A stretch of DNA of 64,000 nucleotides. Source: Akkermansia sp. (GTDB lineage: Bacteria > Verrucomicrobiota > Verrucomicrobiia > Verrucomicrobiales > Akkermansiaceae). Under the pieces are notes generated by a model. That model had not been told where the DNA came from. It saw nothing but the letters and a program-made list of their open reading frames with translations, and searched no databases. Of this stretch, positions 16,486 to 25,004 are shown in pieces. The translations under genes and the position numbers were made by a program. Where the stretch lies: contig JAFQSQ010000010.1 of the NCBI GenBank assembly GCA_017409465.1, positions 1 through 64,000 on the forward strand. The letters run 5' to 3'. Position 1 is the first letter of the stretch. Every line of letters begins with the position of its first letter.

Positions 16486-17706
16486 TCAGCGAGCCAGCCC
16501 GAGCGAACGCAGGAAGCGCGACCACCAGCTGCGCCCGGACTGCGTCAGCGCTTCGTCATCATAGCGTTGCGCAAAGCGAATCAAACCGATGGCGGTGCAG
16601 TAGCGGGGGTCTGCCAGGTACGAATGCGACTGTCCGGGAATCATGGGTGCCGGCTGGTGCACCGGTACATTATAGAATATATAGCGGGTCAGCGCATCGA
16701 GGCCGCGCATCAGACTGGTGCCACCGGAGAGGTAGATGCTCATACCGTTGCGCGCAAACACCTCCTGCGGGATACGCTCACGCACGCGCAGCAGCGTGTG
16801 CGCCAGGCTGTCGCGTACGATTCGGTTGAGCTCGCCACGCGGAATGCTCACCTCATGCATACCCAAATCATCGCGGTATTGCGCCAGAGAACGGTCTTTG
16901 ACATCACCGAACGCGTTGCCTTCGGTACACTTGAGCACCTCGGCAGCCTTGGCAGCCACGCGCTGCTCGGTAAAACGGACGATATCCTGATTGATGGTAT
17001 TGCCGCCACGCGGTATGCAGCCGGAGGCAATCACATCGCCCCCCTTGTAGCAGATGAAATCCGTCGTGCCGCCACCGATATCTATCAGCAGGGCTCCGGC
17101 ATCCTTCTGCTGGCGGGTCAGCACCATCTGCGCCGTAGCCAGCGGTGCAAACACCAGGTCCTCTACCTCAAGCGGCACCTGCCGCACACACAGCAGCGAG
17201 TTCTGCAGGCGCGTGCGCACACCGTGCACCACATGGCAGTTCACATCGAGGGTACGACCGGTCAGCCCCTCCGGGTGACGCGTGGGCTCGCCGCCATCGA
17301 TGGAATACCCGCCCAGCTCACGATTGAGCACGATGCGATCGGTCGCAATCTCCATCTTCTCCGCCTTTTCGCGGGCGTTATCCACATGCTCCTCATCGAT
17401 GACATCTTCATCATCCGGCAGGCGGAAGGAGCCTACGTTGTTCTCGCCCTGCAGGTGATCTCCCGTAACGGAAAGAAACACATTGAGAATATCAACGTCG
17501 GCATGATCCTGCGCCAGCTGCCAGGCATCGCACACACACTGGCGAGCCATGGCCGGATCCACAATCTCCCCCTTGCGGATACCCGCACTCTGCACCTCGC
17601 CGATACCGATGATGGTCGCGGAGGCATCGGGGCGAATCTCACCCACCACCATACATGTCTTGGTGGTGCCGATTTCAAGACCGACTAAGATTTTCGATTT
17701 GGCCAT
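16486..17706 (-). CDS. ftsA: cell division protein FtsA
   Basis: 406 residues, an actin-fold ATPase that tethers FtsZ to the membrane. Phosphate-binding loops VGLEIGTTKTCMVV (near residue 10) and LLIDIGGGTTDF (near 205) are present, as is YLSGGTSLMRGL near 325. The end WWSRFLRSLGLAR is a good amphipathic membrane-targeting helix. It is 30 bp upstream of ftsZ on the same strand, so the pair is probably co-transcribed. ftsQ, which usually precedes ftsA, is not here. Confidence 0.95.
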   Translation of the reverse strand: MAKSKILVGLEIGTTKTCMVVGEIRPDASATIIGIGEVQSAGIRKGEIVDPAMARQCVCDAWQLAQDHADVDILNVFLSVTGDHLQGENNVGSFRLPDDEDVIDEEHVDNAREKAEKMEIATDRIVLNRELGGYSIDGGEPTRHPEGLTGRTLDVNCHVVHGVRTRLQNSLLCVRQVPLEVEDLVFAPLATAQMVLTRQQKDAGALLIDIGGGTTDFICYKGGDVIASGCIPRGGNTINQDIVRFTEQRVAAKAAEVLKCTEGNAFGDVKDRSLAQYRDDLGMHEVSIPRGELNRIVRDSLAHTLLRVRERIPQEVFARNGMSIYLSGGTSLMRGLDALTRYIFYNVPVHQPAPMIPGQSHSYLADPRYCTAIGLIRFAQRYDDEALTQSGRSWWSRFLRSLGLAR

Positions 17707-17804
17707 ATGGAAAAATGTATAGAGAAAAAATGCTATGTGTGACGTTTGCTGTATTGATTGTAGCAGAAAGGGCTCTCGGCGGCGCGGTAAATACGCGTCA
17801 TATT

Positions 17805-18335
17805 TCAGGGTTGTGGTCGAGTCAACGACTCACAGACAGCCGGCGAGGGCATGATGACCGGACGCAGTGATACCTCTGCCGTGCTGTACTCCTCTGACGG
17901 CTTGAACAGGAACCCGGGCTCCCGATTCCGCACCTCGTACGAGCTCGCCCGGAACATGGGAAGGATCTGGTTCGTACTCGGATCATATGCGTTCTTACCG
18001 GTGTAGCGACCGCGCACGATATACTCCACATTCTGATCGCTGCCGTAGATGGCGTTCTTCGCCGGCGGCTCCATCCCGCGATCAGGCGTGCGTACCTCGC
18101 TCTCATCCATCATCACCAGCTTCGACTCGCGCCAGCTCTGCCCAGGGCGCCGCAGATACCCCCAGAATCGCGTAATGGGCACATAGTAGCGCCGCCCGAT
18201 GTAGTAATCCCCCCGGGGTTCGGCCGCTATCTCTGCCTCACGGGCGACGATGGCACGGCAGTCCTCCTGCAGAGTGATTCCGCACTGGCAGAGCAGCAGT
18301 GCCGATGCAACGGCTATGATGATACGCTTACACAT
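17805..18335 (-). CDS. putative lipoprotein
   Basis: 176 residues from the ATG at 18335, which follows an AGAAGAG box. The signal peptide MCKRIIIAVASALLLCQCG could be lipidated at the second cysteine, though the -1 Gln is unusual. The mature part has a YYIGRRYYVPITRFWGYLRRPGQSW stretch rich in Tyr/Arg. I do not recognise the family. It lies about 100 bp upstream of ftsA on the same strand; the gap probably holds the ftsA promoter (a TACAAT box on the minus strand at 17757-17762). Confidence 0.65.
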   Translation of the reverse strand: MCKRIIIAVASALLLCQCGITLQEDCRAIVAREAEIAAEPRGDYYIGRRYYVPITRFWGYLRRPGQSWRESKLVMMDESEVRTPDRGMEPPAKNAIYGSDQNVEYIVRGRYTGKNAYDPSTNQILPMFRASSYEVRNREPGFLFKPSEEYSTAEVSLRPVIMPSPAVCESLTRPQP

Positions 18336-18800
18336 GAACACTCTTCTTCTACCGCATAGCCGCCGTGCGGTCAAGCCTATATTCAGCCCGTGCGCGGCAT
18401 AATGCGCGCTCGTGTGCGCACGATACCTACGCCGCCGCAGGGATATATATAAATCGCCTCCCCCACTCGATAGCCCCCATAACCATTTATTAAGAAATCC
18501 TTACTTTTGTATTTTTCATATTATTTATCACCGGGAATGAAAAGCATCATCATCAACATCAAGGTGATAAGGAAAGCGGCATATGATAATGACAAAATGA
18601 GAGAGAAGAGACGCGAGCTTTTTCCTTGACAGGAGAAAAGCGAGCCCCTATACTCCGCGTGGATGCGCGTAAGCCTGCATAAGAGAGCACCGCATCATTC
18701 CCGAGGGAAGTCGGACAGCAAACGGTCACATCCCCTGAAAAGGAGGGTCGGTTCGATGGAGAGAGGGAACACATCAATCACCTTACAATCTTTATCATCA
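18336..18800. other. intergenic region upstream of mreB
   Basis: 465 bp between divergent genes. The left half (18440-18600) is AT-rich with no clear gene. The right half holds the mreB promoter (18626) and a leader of about 140 nt. Short frames in the leader lack signs of being genes. I recognise no riboswitch. Confidence 0.6.
18626..18654 (+). promoter_or_regulatory. strong sigma-70 promoter of mreB
   Basis: A perfect TTGACA, 17 bases, TATACT. The expected start is near 18661, so the mreB mRNA carries a leader of about 140 nt before the ATG at 18801. Confidence 0.88.
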
Positions 18801-19814
18801 ATGAATTTCTTTCAAAAATTAGCCAGTCTGGTCTCGTATGATATCGGGATCGACCTCGGCACAGCCAATACACTGGTCTACATCAAGGATCGGGGGATTG
18901 TGCTGCGCGAGCCTTCGGTTGTGGCCATGAAAGGCGACAAAGCGAAGGCCGTGGGTGAGGAGGCGAAGCGCATGGTGGGGCGAACCCCCGGCAGCGTGAC
19001 CGCCATCCGCCCGCTGAGAGACGGCGTGATAGCCAATCTGGACGTAGCACACCAGATGCTGCGATACTTCATCAAGAAAGCGTGCCAGCGCCGCAGTCTG
19101 CGCGGGCCGCGTATCCTGATTGCACACCCCTCAGGCATCACCGAGGTGGAGCGCAACGCCATTGTCCAGTCAGCGCTGGATGCCGGTGCCCGCGCAGTGG
19201 AGCTGATAGAGGAACCGATGGCGGCCGCCATCGGCGTAGGGCTCCCCGTATCCGAAGCCATCGGCAGCATGATTGTTGACATCGGCGGCGGCACTACCGA
19301 GGTGGCCATCATATCCCTTTCCGGTATCGTCTACAGCAAATCCGAGAAATGCGGTGGCGATGCCATGGATGAAACTATCACCCGCCATATGCTGGCAGCC
19401 CACAATCTACTGGTGGGCCCCCGCACGGCGGAGGACATCAAGATTCGCGTCGGCTCAGCCCATCCGCTGCAGCAAGAGCTGCAGATGGAGGTGAAGGGTC
19501 GTGACCGCGGCACAGGCCTGCCCAAGACGGTAACTGTTCGCTCTGAAGAGATTCGCGAGGCGATACAGGGCAAGCTTGACATCATCGTGAGCGCTATCCG
19601 ACAGACGCTGGACCACTGCCCCCCGGAGCTGGCCAGCGACCTGTACGACCGCGGTATCACCGTGGCCGGCGGCGGCGCTCTGTTGCGCGGACTGGCAGAT
19701 TTGCTCCACGAGCAGACGGGGCTTCCCATCATGATAGCGGAAGACCCTCTGAGTGCTGTGGCAGAAGGTACCGGTCGGCACCTGCAGGACAACGATGACG
19801 TGTTTGAGGAGTAA
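18801..19814 (+). CDS. mreB: rod shape-determining protein MreB
   Basis: 337 residues from ATG 18801 (MNFFQKLASLVSYDIGIDLG). The frame is open 46 codons upstream, but that is leader. An actin-like ATPase that forms membrane filaments guiding lateral wall synthesis. Motifs: DIGIDLGTANTLVY, a phosphate-2 loop MIVDIGGGTTEVA, and an adenosine motif ITVAGGGALLRGL. Length is normal. mreC, mreD and rodA do not follow; rng does, keeping part of the classic mre-rng neighbourhood. Confidence 0.95.
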   Translation: MNFFQKLASLVSYDIGIDLGTANTLVYIKDRGIVLREPSVVAMKGDKAKAVGEEAKRMVGRTPGSVTAIRPLRDGVIANLDVAHQMLRYFIKKACQRRSLRGPRILIAHPSGITEVERNAIVQSALDAGARAVELIEEPMAAAIGVGLPVSEAIGSMIVDIGGGTTEVAIISLSGIVYSKSEKCGGDAMDETITRHMLAAHNLLVGPRTAEDIKIRVGSAHPLQQELQMEVKGRDRGTGLPKTVTVRSEEIREAIQGKLDIIVSAIRQTLDHCPPELASDLYDRGITVAGGGALLRGLADLLHEQTGLPIMIAEDPLSAVAEGTGRHLQDNDDVFEE

Positions 19815-20030
19815 GACCACACCTCAGCACCCCCCAAACGTCACTGTTCCTCCCTGCCGCCACCCGGTAAACACGAATCATGCAAACGCGCACACGCCGC
19901 CACCTCGCACCCAGCGGGGCGGTAGGGAGTGGCGCGTTGCCCGCTTATCGGCAGACCGCAGTTCAGACAGTGACATCGGGTTGACTCAGAACCTTTTACC
20001 TAAACCAAAACCTTGTCACTTATTTCCAAA

Positions 20031-21626
20031 ATGATTAATAGCGTCAAACACTTCTTCGGGTTCGGCCAATGCAACCCGAAGGAGGGCACGACCATCGTCA
20101 TCAATGCGGAAAAACTGGAACGCCGTGTCGCCCTGCTGGAAGACGGCGTACTGGAGGAGTACAGCATTGAGCGCGAGGGCGAAGATAATATCGTGGGCGG
20201 CATCTTCAAAGGCCGCGTCAAGAACATAGAACCCGGTCTCAAGGCCATGTTTGTGGACATCGGCTATGAGAAAAATGCCTTCCTGCACTTCTGGGATGCG
20301 TTGCCGCTGGCTCTGGACTCTTCACTCGAAGAGATTCAGCGCGAAGGCCGCCCCCGCAAGCAGCAGAAGAAAATCACCAGCAAGGATATCCCGGATATCT
20401 ACCCCATCGGTTCGGAGATTATGGTGCAGGTGACCAAGGGGCCCATCAGCTCCAAGGGGCCGCGCGTGACCACCAACATCTCGCTGGCAGGGCGTTACAT
20501 CGTGCTGATGCCCTTCACCGACCAGTTCGGTATCTCCCGCAAGATTGATGACCCGAAGGAGCGCCAGCGTCTGCGCCAGATCGTACAGAAGCTCAACGTA
20601 CCGGAGGGTATGGGTATCATCATGCGCACAGTGGCTCAGGGGCAGCGCTTCCGTCACTTCGTGCGCGATCTGGCCATGCTGCTGACCCAGTGGCGCGAGG
20701 TGGAGGAGAAGTTCGCCTCTCAACCCGCCCCTGTCAGCGTGTACCGTGAGCCGGATCTCATCGAGCGCACGGCTCGCGACTTCCTGACGGACAATGTAGA
20801 CAACATCGTCTGCGACAATCTGGAGACCACCCAGCGCATGCAGGAGATTGCCGGCAAGATATCGCGCCGCGCCAAGCGCCACATCCAGCACTATCCCTGC
20901 CGCCAGCCTATCTTTGAGGAACTGGGTATCGAGAAGCAGATCAACGAGACCTTCCAGCGCCAGGTGCTGCTGCCCTGCGGCGGCTACCTTGTCATCGATG
21001 AGACAGAAGCTCTCATCGCCATCGATATCAACACCGGCCGCAACAAGGGCAACAAAGACCTCGACAAGACCATCCTGGAGACTAACCTGGAGTCGGCTCG
21101 CGAGATTGCCCGCCAGCTGCGCCTGCGCAACATCGGCGGTCTGGTCGTGGTGGACTTCATCGACATGCGCCACCGCAAGGATCAGTTGGCCGTCTACAAA
21201 GCCATGAAGGAGGCGCTCAAGCGCGATAAGGCCAAGACTCAGGTGATGCAGATTACCCCCATCGGCCTCATGGAGATGACACGTCAGCGCATCAATGAAT
21301 CGCTGCTGGACTACGTGAATGATCACTGTCCGTACTGCAACGGTCGTGGTCGAATCAAGAGCGTGATGACCATGAGCGTGGAGATTCAGCGCCAGATCAA
21401 GGCCACCATCCAGCGCTACCGCGATACCGTGGGCGATATGATTGTGGTGGTGAACAGCGATGTGCTCTCACGATTCAAGAATGAGGATGCCAAGCTGCTG
21501 ATGGAGCTGGAGCGCCAGTGCGCCGGGCGACTCATCTTCCGCAGCGATCCCTCCATCCACCGCGAATCCTTCGCCATCCTCAACCCGGCCAACGGCAATA
21601 AGCCGCTCTACCAGGCCAATATGTAA
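20031..21626 (+). CDS. rng: ribonuclease G/E family
   Basis: 531 residues from ATG 20031 (a TTG six codons earlier is also in frame). A single-strand endoribonuclease acting in rRNA maturation and mRNA decay. It has an S1 domain near the N-terminus (FKGRVKNIEPGLKAMFVDIGYEKNAFL), the catalytic core LIAIDINTGRNKG with VVVDFIDM (metal-binding aspartates), and the zinc-link CPYCNGRG. It lacks the long RNase E scaffold tail, so it is the short RNase G type. A GC hairpin follows at 21639. Confidence 0.94.
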   Translation: MINSVKHFFGFGQCNPKEGTTIVINAEKLERRVALLEDGVLEEYSIEREGEDNIVGGIFKGRVKNIEPGLKAMFVDIGYEKNAFLHFWDALPLALDSSLEEIQREGRPRKQQKKITSKDIPDIYPIGSEIMVQVTKGPISSKGPRVTTNISLAGRYIVLMPFTDQFGISRKIDDPKERQRLRQIVQKLNVPEGMGIIMRTVAQGQRFRHFVRDLAMLLTQWREVEEKFASQPAPVSVYREPDLIERTARDFLTDNVDNIVCDNLETTQRMQEIAGKISRRAKRHIQHYPCRQPIFEELGIEKQINETFQRQVLLPCGGYLVIDETEALIAIDINTGRNKGNKDLDKTILETNLESAREIARQLRLRNIGGLVVVDFIDMRHRKDQLAVYKAMKEALKRDKAKTQVMQITPIGLMEMTRQRINESLLDYVNDHCPYCNGRGRIKSVMTMSVEIQRQIKATIQRYRDTVGDMIVVVNSDVLSRFKNEDAKLLMELERQCAGRLIFRSDPSIHRESFAILNPANGNKPLYQANM

Positions 21627-21638
21627 CCAACTTTATCA

Positions 21639-21681
21639 CCGAGAGCGGGGCAGCGGCAACAACGCAGCCCCGCTCTTCGGA
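21639..21681 (+). terminator. hairpin after rng
   Basis: CCGAGAGCGGGGC pairs with GCCCCGCTCTTCGG with one bulged base. No T run follows, so termination may be partial and the next gene (21698) may receive read-through. Confidence 0.5.
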
Positions 21682-21697
21682 ATCCCCCCCCTGCCCT

Positions 21698-22858
21698 ATG
21701 CTTGCCCAGATATCCTGTTTACTTTCACTGATCATTTTCCTCGTAGTCGGAGGATTACTCATCCGCCCGCTATGCTGCCGCTGGTGGTGGAAACTGCTCT
21801 ACCTGTTCATCACCGCCGTTGCAGCCTGCAAAATCCAGCTTCTCTATCTGTTGGGCGGGCGAGAATCGTACTTCACCCCGCATCTTGACCCCTCCATCCT
21901 CATTCCGGCCAATTGGGTATGGCTGGTTATCTTCTTTTACGCCATCCTGCTCCTGCTGCTGAGTCTGCTGCTGGGCTTGCTCCGCTGGAGTATCCCGCCA
22001 CTGTGGCGCATGGAGAAACAACGCTGGCGCACGCTCGGCAACCGCCTCCGCACGGGGCTGCTGGTGCTGACCGCCATTGCCGTCAGCGTGGGGATGTACA
22101 ACTCCCTGCAACTGCCGGAGCCGGAGGAAATCACCATCGAGCTGCCCGGGCTCCCTGCTGATACCCCGCCACTGCGCCTGGCACTGCTGGCCGATTTGCA
22201 TGCCGATGACATCGCTGACGCCACCTTCATGCAGGGGGTAGTCGATATCACGAACGGACTGAAGCCGGACACCATCGTCATCGCCGGCGACTTCGTGGAC
22301 GGTCCCGTAGAGCAGTTCGGCGCGAACCTGGAGCCGCTGCGCGGGCTGCACGCCCCGATGGGGGTCTATGCCGTGGGCGGCAATCACGATGTGTACAGCG
22401 GGCTGTGCGAGTGGGAGCAATTTCTGAGCGCACGCGGCATCCGTTTCCTCAACAATGCGGGCACTCCGCTCACCGATTCTCTTTATCTGGCAGGCGTACG
22501 CGATGAGGCCGAGCGCCGCTTCTCCCGCAGCATCGCCCGCCAACCCGATTACAAAGAAGCACTCCGCAACGCACCCGCCGGCAGCGCCACCATCCTGCTG
22601 GCTCACCAGCCCGCCACCTTTGTCCACCCGGATAATACCGCTGACCTCCAGCTCTCCGGCCACACCCACGGCGGCATGATGCCCGGCTTGCGCTCCCTCA
22701 TTGCCCTGGTCAACAAGGGCTATGTGGCCGGGCACTACACCCGGGACGGGCGTCAACTCTATGTCTCGCGCGGTACCCGGCTCTGGAGCGGCTGGCTCTT
22801 CCGCCTCTTCAATCCGGCTGAAGTAACCCTCATCACCCTCCGGCCCGCTCGCAAGTGA
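21698..22858 (+). CDS. membrane-anchored metallophosphoesterase (YkuE/YaeI type)
   Basis: 386 residues. About four hydrophobic segments fill residues 1-135. A calcineurin-like phosphoesterase domain follows with all metal-binding motifs: LADLHADD, IAGDFVD, VGGNHD, the lone His of LLAHQP and GHTHGG. Relatives include YaeI, which acts on lipid A-type or UDP-sugar lipid phosphates in some bacteria; the substrate here is unknown. It probably depends on read-through from rng or a weak local promoter. Confidence 0.88.
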   Translation: MLAQISCLLSLIIFLVVGGLLIRPLCCRWWWKLLYLFITAVAACKIQLLYLLGGRESYFTPHLDPSILIPANWVWLVIFFYAILLLLLSLLLGLLRWSIPPLWRMEKQRWRTLGNRLRTGLLVLTAIAVSVGMYNSLQLPEPEEITIELPGLPADTPPLRLALLADLHADDIADATFMQGVVDITNGLKPDTIVIAGDFVDGPVEQFGANLEPLRGLHAPMGVYAVGGNHDVYSGLCEWEQFLSARGIRFLNNAGTPLTDSLYLAGVRDEAERRFSRSIARQPDYKEALRNAPAGSATILLAHQPATFVHPDNTADLQLSGHTHGGMMPGLRSLIALVNKGYVAGHYTRDGRQLYVSRGTRLWSGWLFRLFNPAEVTLITLRPARK

Positions 22859-22869
22859 CTATTTTATCC

Positions 22870-22898
22870 TTGAATAATCTCGGGCTTTTCGATAGAAT
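22870..22898 (+). promoter_or_regulatory. promoter of fabG, nearly leaderless
   Basis: TTGAAT, 17 bases, TAGAAT. The -10 ends only 9 bases before the fabG ATG, so the transcript would begin about three bases before the start codon. Confidence 0.6.
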
Positions 22899-22907
22899 GC
22901 GACTGTT

Positions 22908-23654
22908 ATGAACAGACTTGCAGGTAAAACAGCTGTAGTGACCGGTGCCGGTCGCGGTATTGGTCAGGCCATCGCCCAGCGCTTCGCCGCCGAGGGTGCC
23001 AAGGTCATTCTCATTTCTCGCAATCCCTCTTCGTGCGGCAACGCAGCCGATGCCATCAATGCCGAATACCCCGGTAGCTGCAAGGCATTCCCCTGTGATG
23101 TCGCCGACGCAACAGCCGTCGAAGCCTGCGTGAAAGAGATTCTCACCGAATACCCCACCATCGATATCCTGGTCAACAACGCCGGTATCACCAAGGATGG
23201 TCTGCTGATGCGCATGAAAGAGAGCGATTGGGATGCCGTCATCACCACCAACCTCAAGAGCGTCTTCCTCTTTGTCAAAGCCCTGCAGCGCACACTGATG
23301 AAGAGCCCCGCCGGCCGTATCATCAACCTGAGCTCCATCGTCGGCATGACCGGCAACCTCGGCCAAGCCAACTACGCCGCCTCCAAGGCTGGCGTCATCG
23401 GCTTCACTAAATCCATGGCTCAGGAAATCGCCAGCCGCAAGGTGACGGTCAACGCCATCGCCCCCGGCTTCATCTCCACTGACATGACTGATGCCATCCC
23501 CGAAAAGGCCAAGGAAGCCATGCTCGCCCGCATCCCCCTGGGTGACCTCGGTAAGCCCGAAGATATCGCCAACTGCGCCCTCTTCCTCGCCTCTGATGAG
23601 GCTCGCTACATCACCGGGCAGGTACTCGTCTGCGACGGCGGCATGACGATGTAA
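22908..23654 (+). CDS. fabG: 3-oxoacyl-[acyl-carrier-protein] reductase
   Basis: 248 residues, a short-chain dehydrogenase that reduces 3-oxoacyl-ACP with NADPH in fatty acid elongation. Cofactor motif TGAGRGIG (12-19), NNAGIT, catalytic Ser in INLSSIVG, and the YAASK pair, plus the GFISTDMT loop typical of FabG. Complete and of normal length. It is a single gene with its own promoter and terminator, away from other fab genes, so another SDR activity cannot be fully excluded. Confidence 0.92.
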   Translation: MNRLAGKTAVVTGAGRGIGQAIAQRFAAEGAKVILISRNPSSCGNAADAINAEYPGSCKAFPCDVADATAVEACVKEILTEYPTIDILVNNAGITKDGLLMRMKESDWDAVITTNLKSVFLFVKALQRTLMKSPAGRIINLSSIVGMTGNLGQANYAASKAGVIGFTKSMAQEIASRKVTVNAIAPGFISTDMTDAIPEKAKEAMLARIPLGDLGKPEDIANCALFLASDEARYITGQVLVCDGGMTM

Positions 23655-23681
23655 GCTTCTACCTTCCCTACCCACTTCTTG

Positions 23682-23719
23682 CCCGACATGTACTACCCGG
23701 TGCATGTCGGGTCTTGTTT
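23682..23719 (+). terminator. fabG terminator
   Basis: A 9-bp perfect stem CCCGACATG/CATGTCGGG with a 12-base loop and a T-rich tail. Confidence 0.8.
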
Positions 23720-23832
23720 CCCCCTGCGCCCCGGGGCATACCGGAACGGGGAGGCTCGTACTCGCGCTTTTTTTGTAATGTCCCGTCTGTTTGTTCTTTT
23801 CATCATCAGTGGTATCTGCTAACATAGGGACA

Positions 23833-24342
23833 ATGAAGAAAGCTATCTGCCTGTTTGCTCTGACTGCCGTTCTCTGCAGCCTGCTGACGGATTGTCGTCG
23901 GCGTGACAAGGCTGCCCCGGCTCCGGCTCCCGTCGCTACCCCCAAGGGGCTCAAGATGAGCCCCTACACGGTGCGAGGGGTTCGCTACCGCCCCATGAGC
24001 GTCCAACAGGCACTTCAATACACCGAGGAGGGTGAAGCCTCATTCTACGGTCAGGCAGGTACCCGCAGTGCCTCCGGTGAAATCCTGCGCGCCGGAACAC
24101 TCTACGCCGCCCACCGTACCCTGCCCCTGCCCTCGACCGTACGAGTGACGAACCTGCGCAATGGCAAGAGCTGCGAGGTGCGGGTCATCGACCGCGGCCC
24201 CTTCCACCGCCATCGCATCATCGACCTCAGCCGCGAAGTAGGCCGCCGCATCGGCATGAACCCACATGGCACCGGGCAGGTCAGAATCGAGACGATCAGC
24301 ATCGGCCGGGGGAAGGACCGCGTATACCGTCCAGCTGATTGA
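23833..24342 (+). CDS. rlpA: RlpA-like septal lipoprotein / lytic transglycosylase
   Basis: 169 residues from ATG 23833. A signal peptide ends in LLTDC, so lipidation at that Cys is likely though Asp at -1 is unusual. The double-psi beta-barrel shows GEASFYGQAGTRSASGE, AAHRTLPLPSTVRVTNLRNG and VIDRGPFHRHRIIDLS, which keeps the catalytic aspartate and histidine of RlpA. It lacks the SPOR domain that recruits E. coli RlpA to denuded glycan. It cleaves glycan strands without stem peptides. Its position just before the dcw cluster fits a septal job. Confidence 0.88.
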   Translation: MKKAICLFALTAVLCSLLTDCRRRDKAAPAPAPVATPKGLKMSPYTVRGVRYRPMSVQQALQYTEEGEASFYGQAGTRSASGEILRAGTLYAAHRTLPLPSTVRVTNLRNGKSCEVRVIDRGPFHRHRIIDLSREVGRRIGMNPHGTGQVRIETISIGRGKDRVYRPAD

Positions 24343-24370
24343 GAATACAGCGCTATCACTTTTCTGAACC

Positions 24371-24400
24371 GGGTGTTTGTCGTGAGGCAAACACCCTTTT
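24371..24400 (+). terminator. rlpA terminator
   Basis: GGGTGTTTG pairs with CAAACACCC across an 8-base loop, then TTTT. It isolates the dcw cluster from rlpA. Confidence 0.85.
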
Positions 24401-24476
24401 GCCTGCTCTGCTGACAGCAGGGATGAGTCGCTCGCGATGTTGACTCAACTTTTTTTCAGCGTTTCACAATTTTGTG

Positions 24477-24523
24477 TTGACTTTTGACGTGTATTAGAGT
24501 GTACTGGTGGTGACGCGAAGTGT
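24477..24523 (+). promoter_or_regulatory. mraZ promoter with phased GTG repeats (predicted MraZ operator)
   Basis: TTGACT at 24477, 17 bases, TGTACT at 24500. GTGT or GTGA begins at 24489, 24499, 24510 and 24520, that is every 10-11 bases, covering the -10 and the start site. MraZ proteins in other bacteria bind tandem GTG-containing boxes with helical spacing and repress their own promoter. The phasing is seen; the regulation is inference. Confidence 0.55.
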
Positions 24524-24533
24524 ACGCAGAATA

Positions 24534-25004
24534 ATGACAAATGAATCAACAGTGATGTTCACGGGCAACGTGACCCACAAACTGGATCCCAAGAGCAGAT
24601 TGGCGATACCGGCGGGGTGGCGTGCAGCCCAGGGCGTAGAGCTGAGCATCATCGATGCCATGAGTGATGGCTACCCGATTCTGAAGTGCTACACCCGCGA
24701 GGCGTTCGCCGAGAAAATCATGCAAATCCGCGTGCAGTCAGAAGCTCGTGGGATAGACCCGGGAGACATCGATCGCTACATCGGCATCATCACCGGCCGC
24801 AGCATTCAGGCCGAGGTCAGCAGTCAAGGCAAGCTATTGATACCAAAGGCACAACGCGAACGAACAAAATTGACAGACACAGCAACAATTGTCGGTCGAG
24901 GGTCCTATTTTGAAATCTGGGCTCCGGCGGACTTTGAGGCAGTGAACAGCCCGGAAGCCATTGCGAAACTGGAGCTCGATAAGCTCTTCCACATCTTGTC
25001 ATGA
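24534..25004 (+). CDS. mraZ: transcriptional regulator MraZ
   Basis: 156 residues from ATG 24534; an internal ATG at 24555 would give the more usual MFTGN start. It has two SpoVT/AbrB-like halves, with THKLDPKSRLAIPAGWR in the first and SSQGKLLIPKAQR in the second. It is the DNA-binding first gene of the dcw cluster and usually represses it. The stop codon overlaps the rsmH start (ATGA), so the two are translationally coupled. Confidence 0.92.
   Translation: MTNESTVMFTGNVTHKLDPKSRLAIPAGWRAAQGVELSIIDAMSDGYPILKCYTREAFAEKIMQIRVQSEARGIDPGDIDRYIGIITGRSIQAEVSSQGKLLIPKAQRERTKLTDTATIVGRGSYFEIWAPADFEAVNSPEAIAKLELDKLFHILS

Noticed and set aside
18660..18800. A riboswitch in the mreB leader
   Set aside because: The 140-nt leader has short purine-rich parts, but I could not match it to any known aptamer or a clear attenuator stem.
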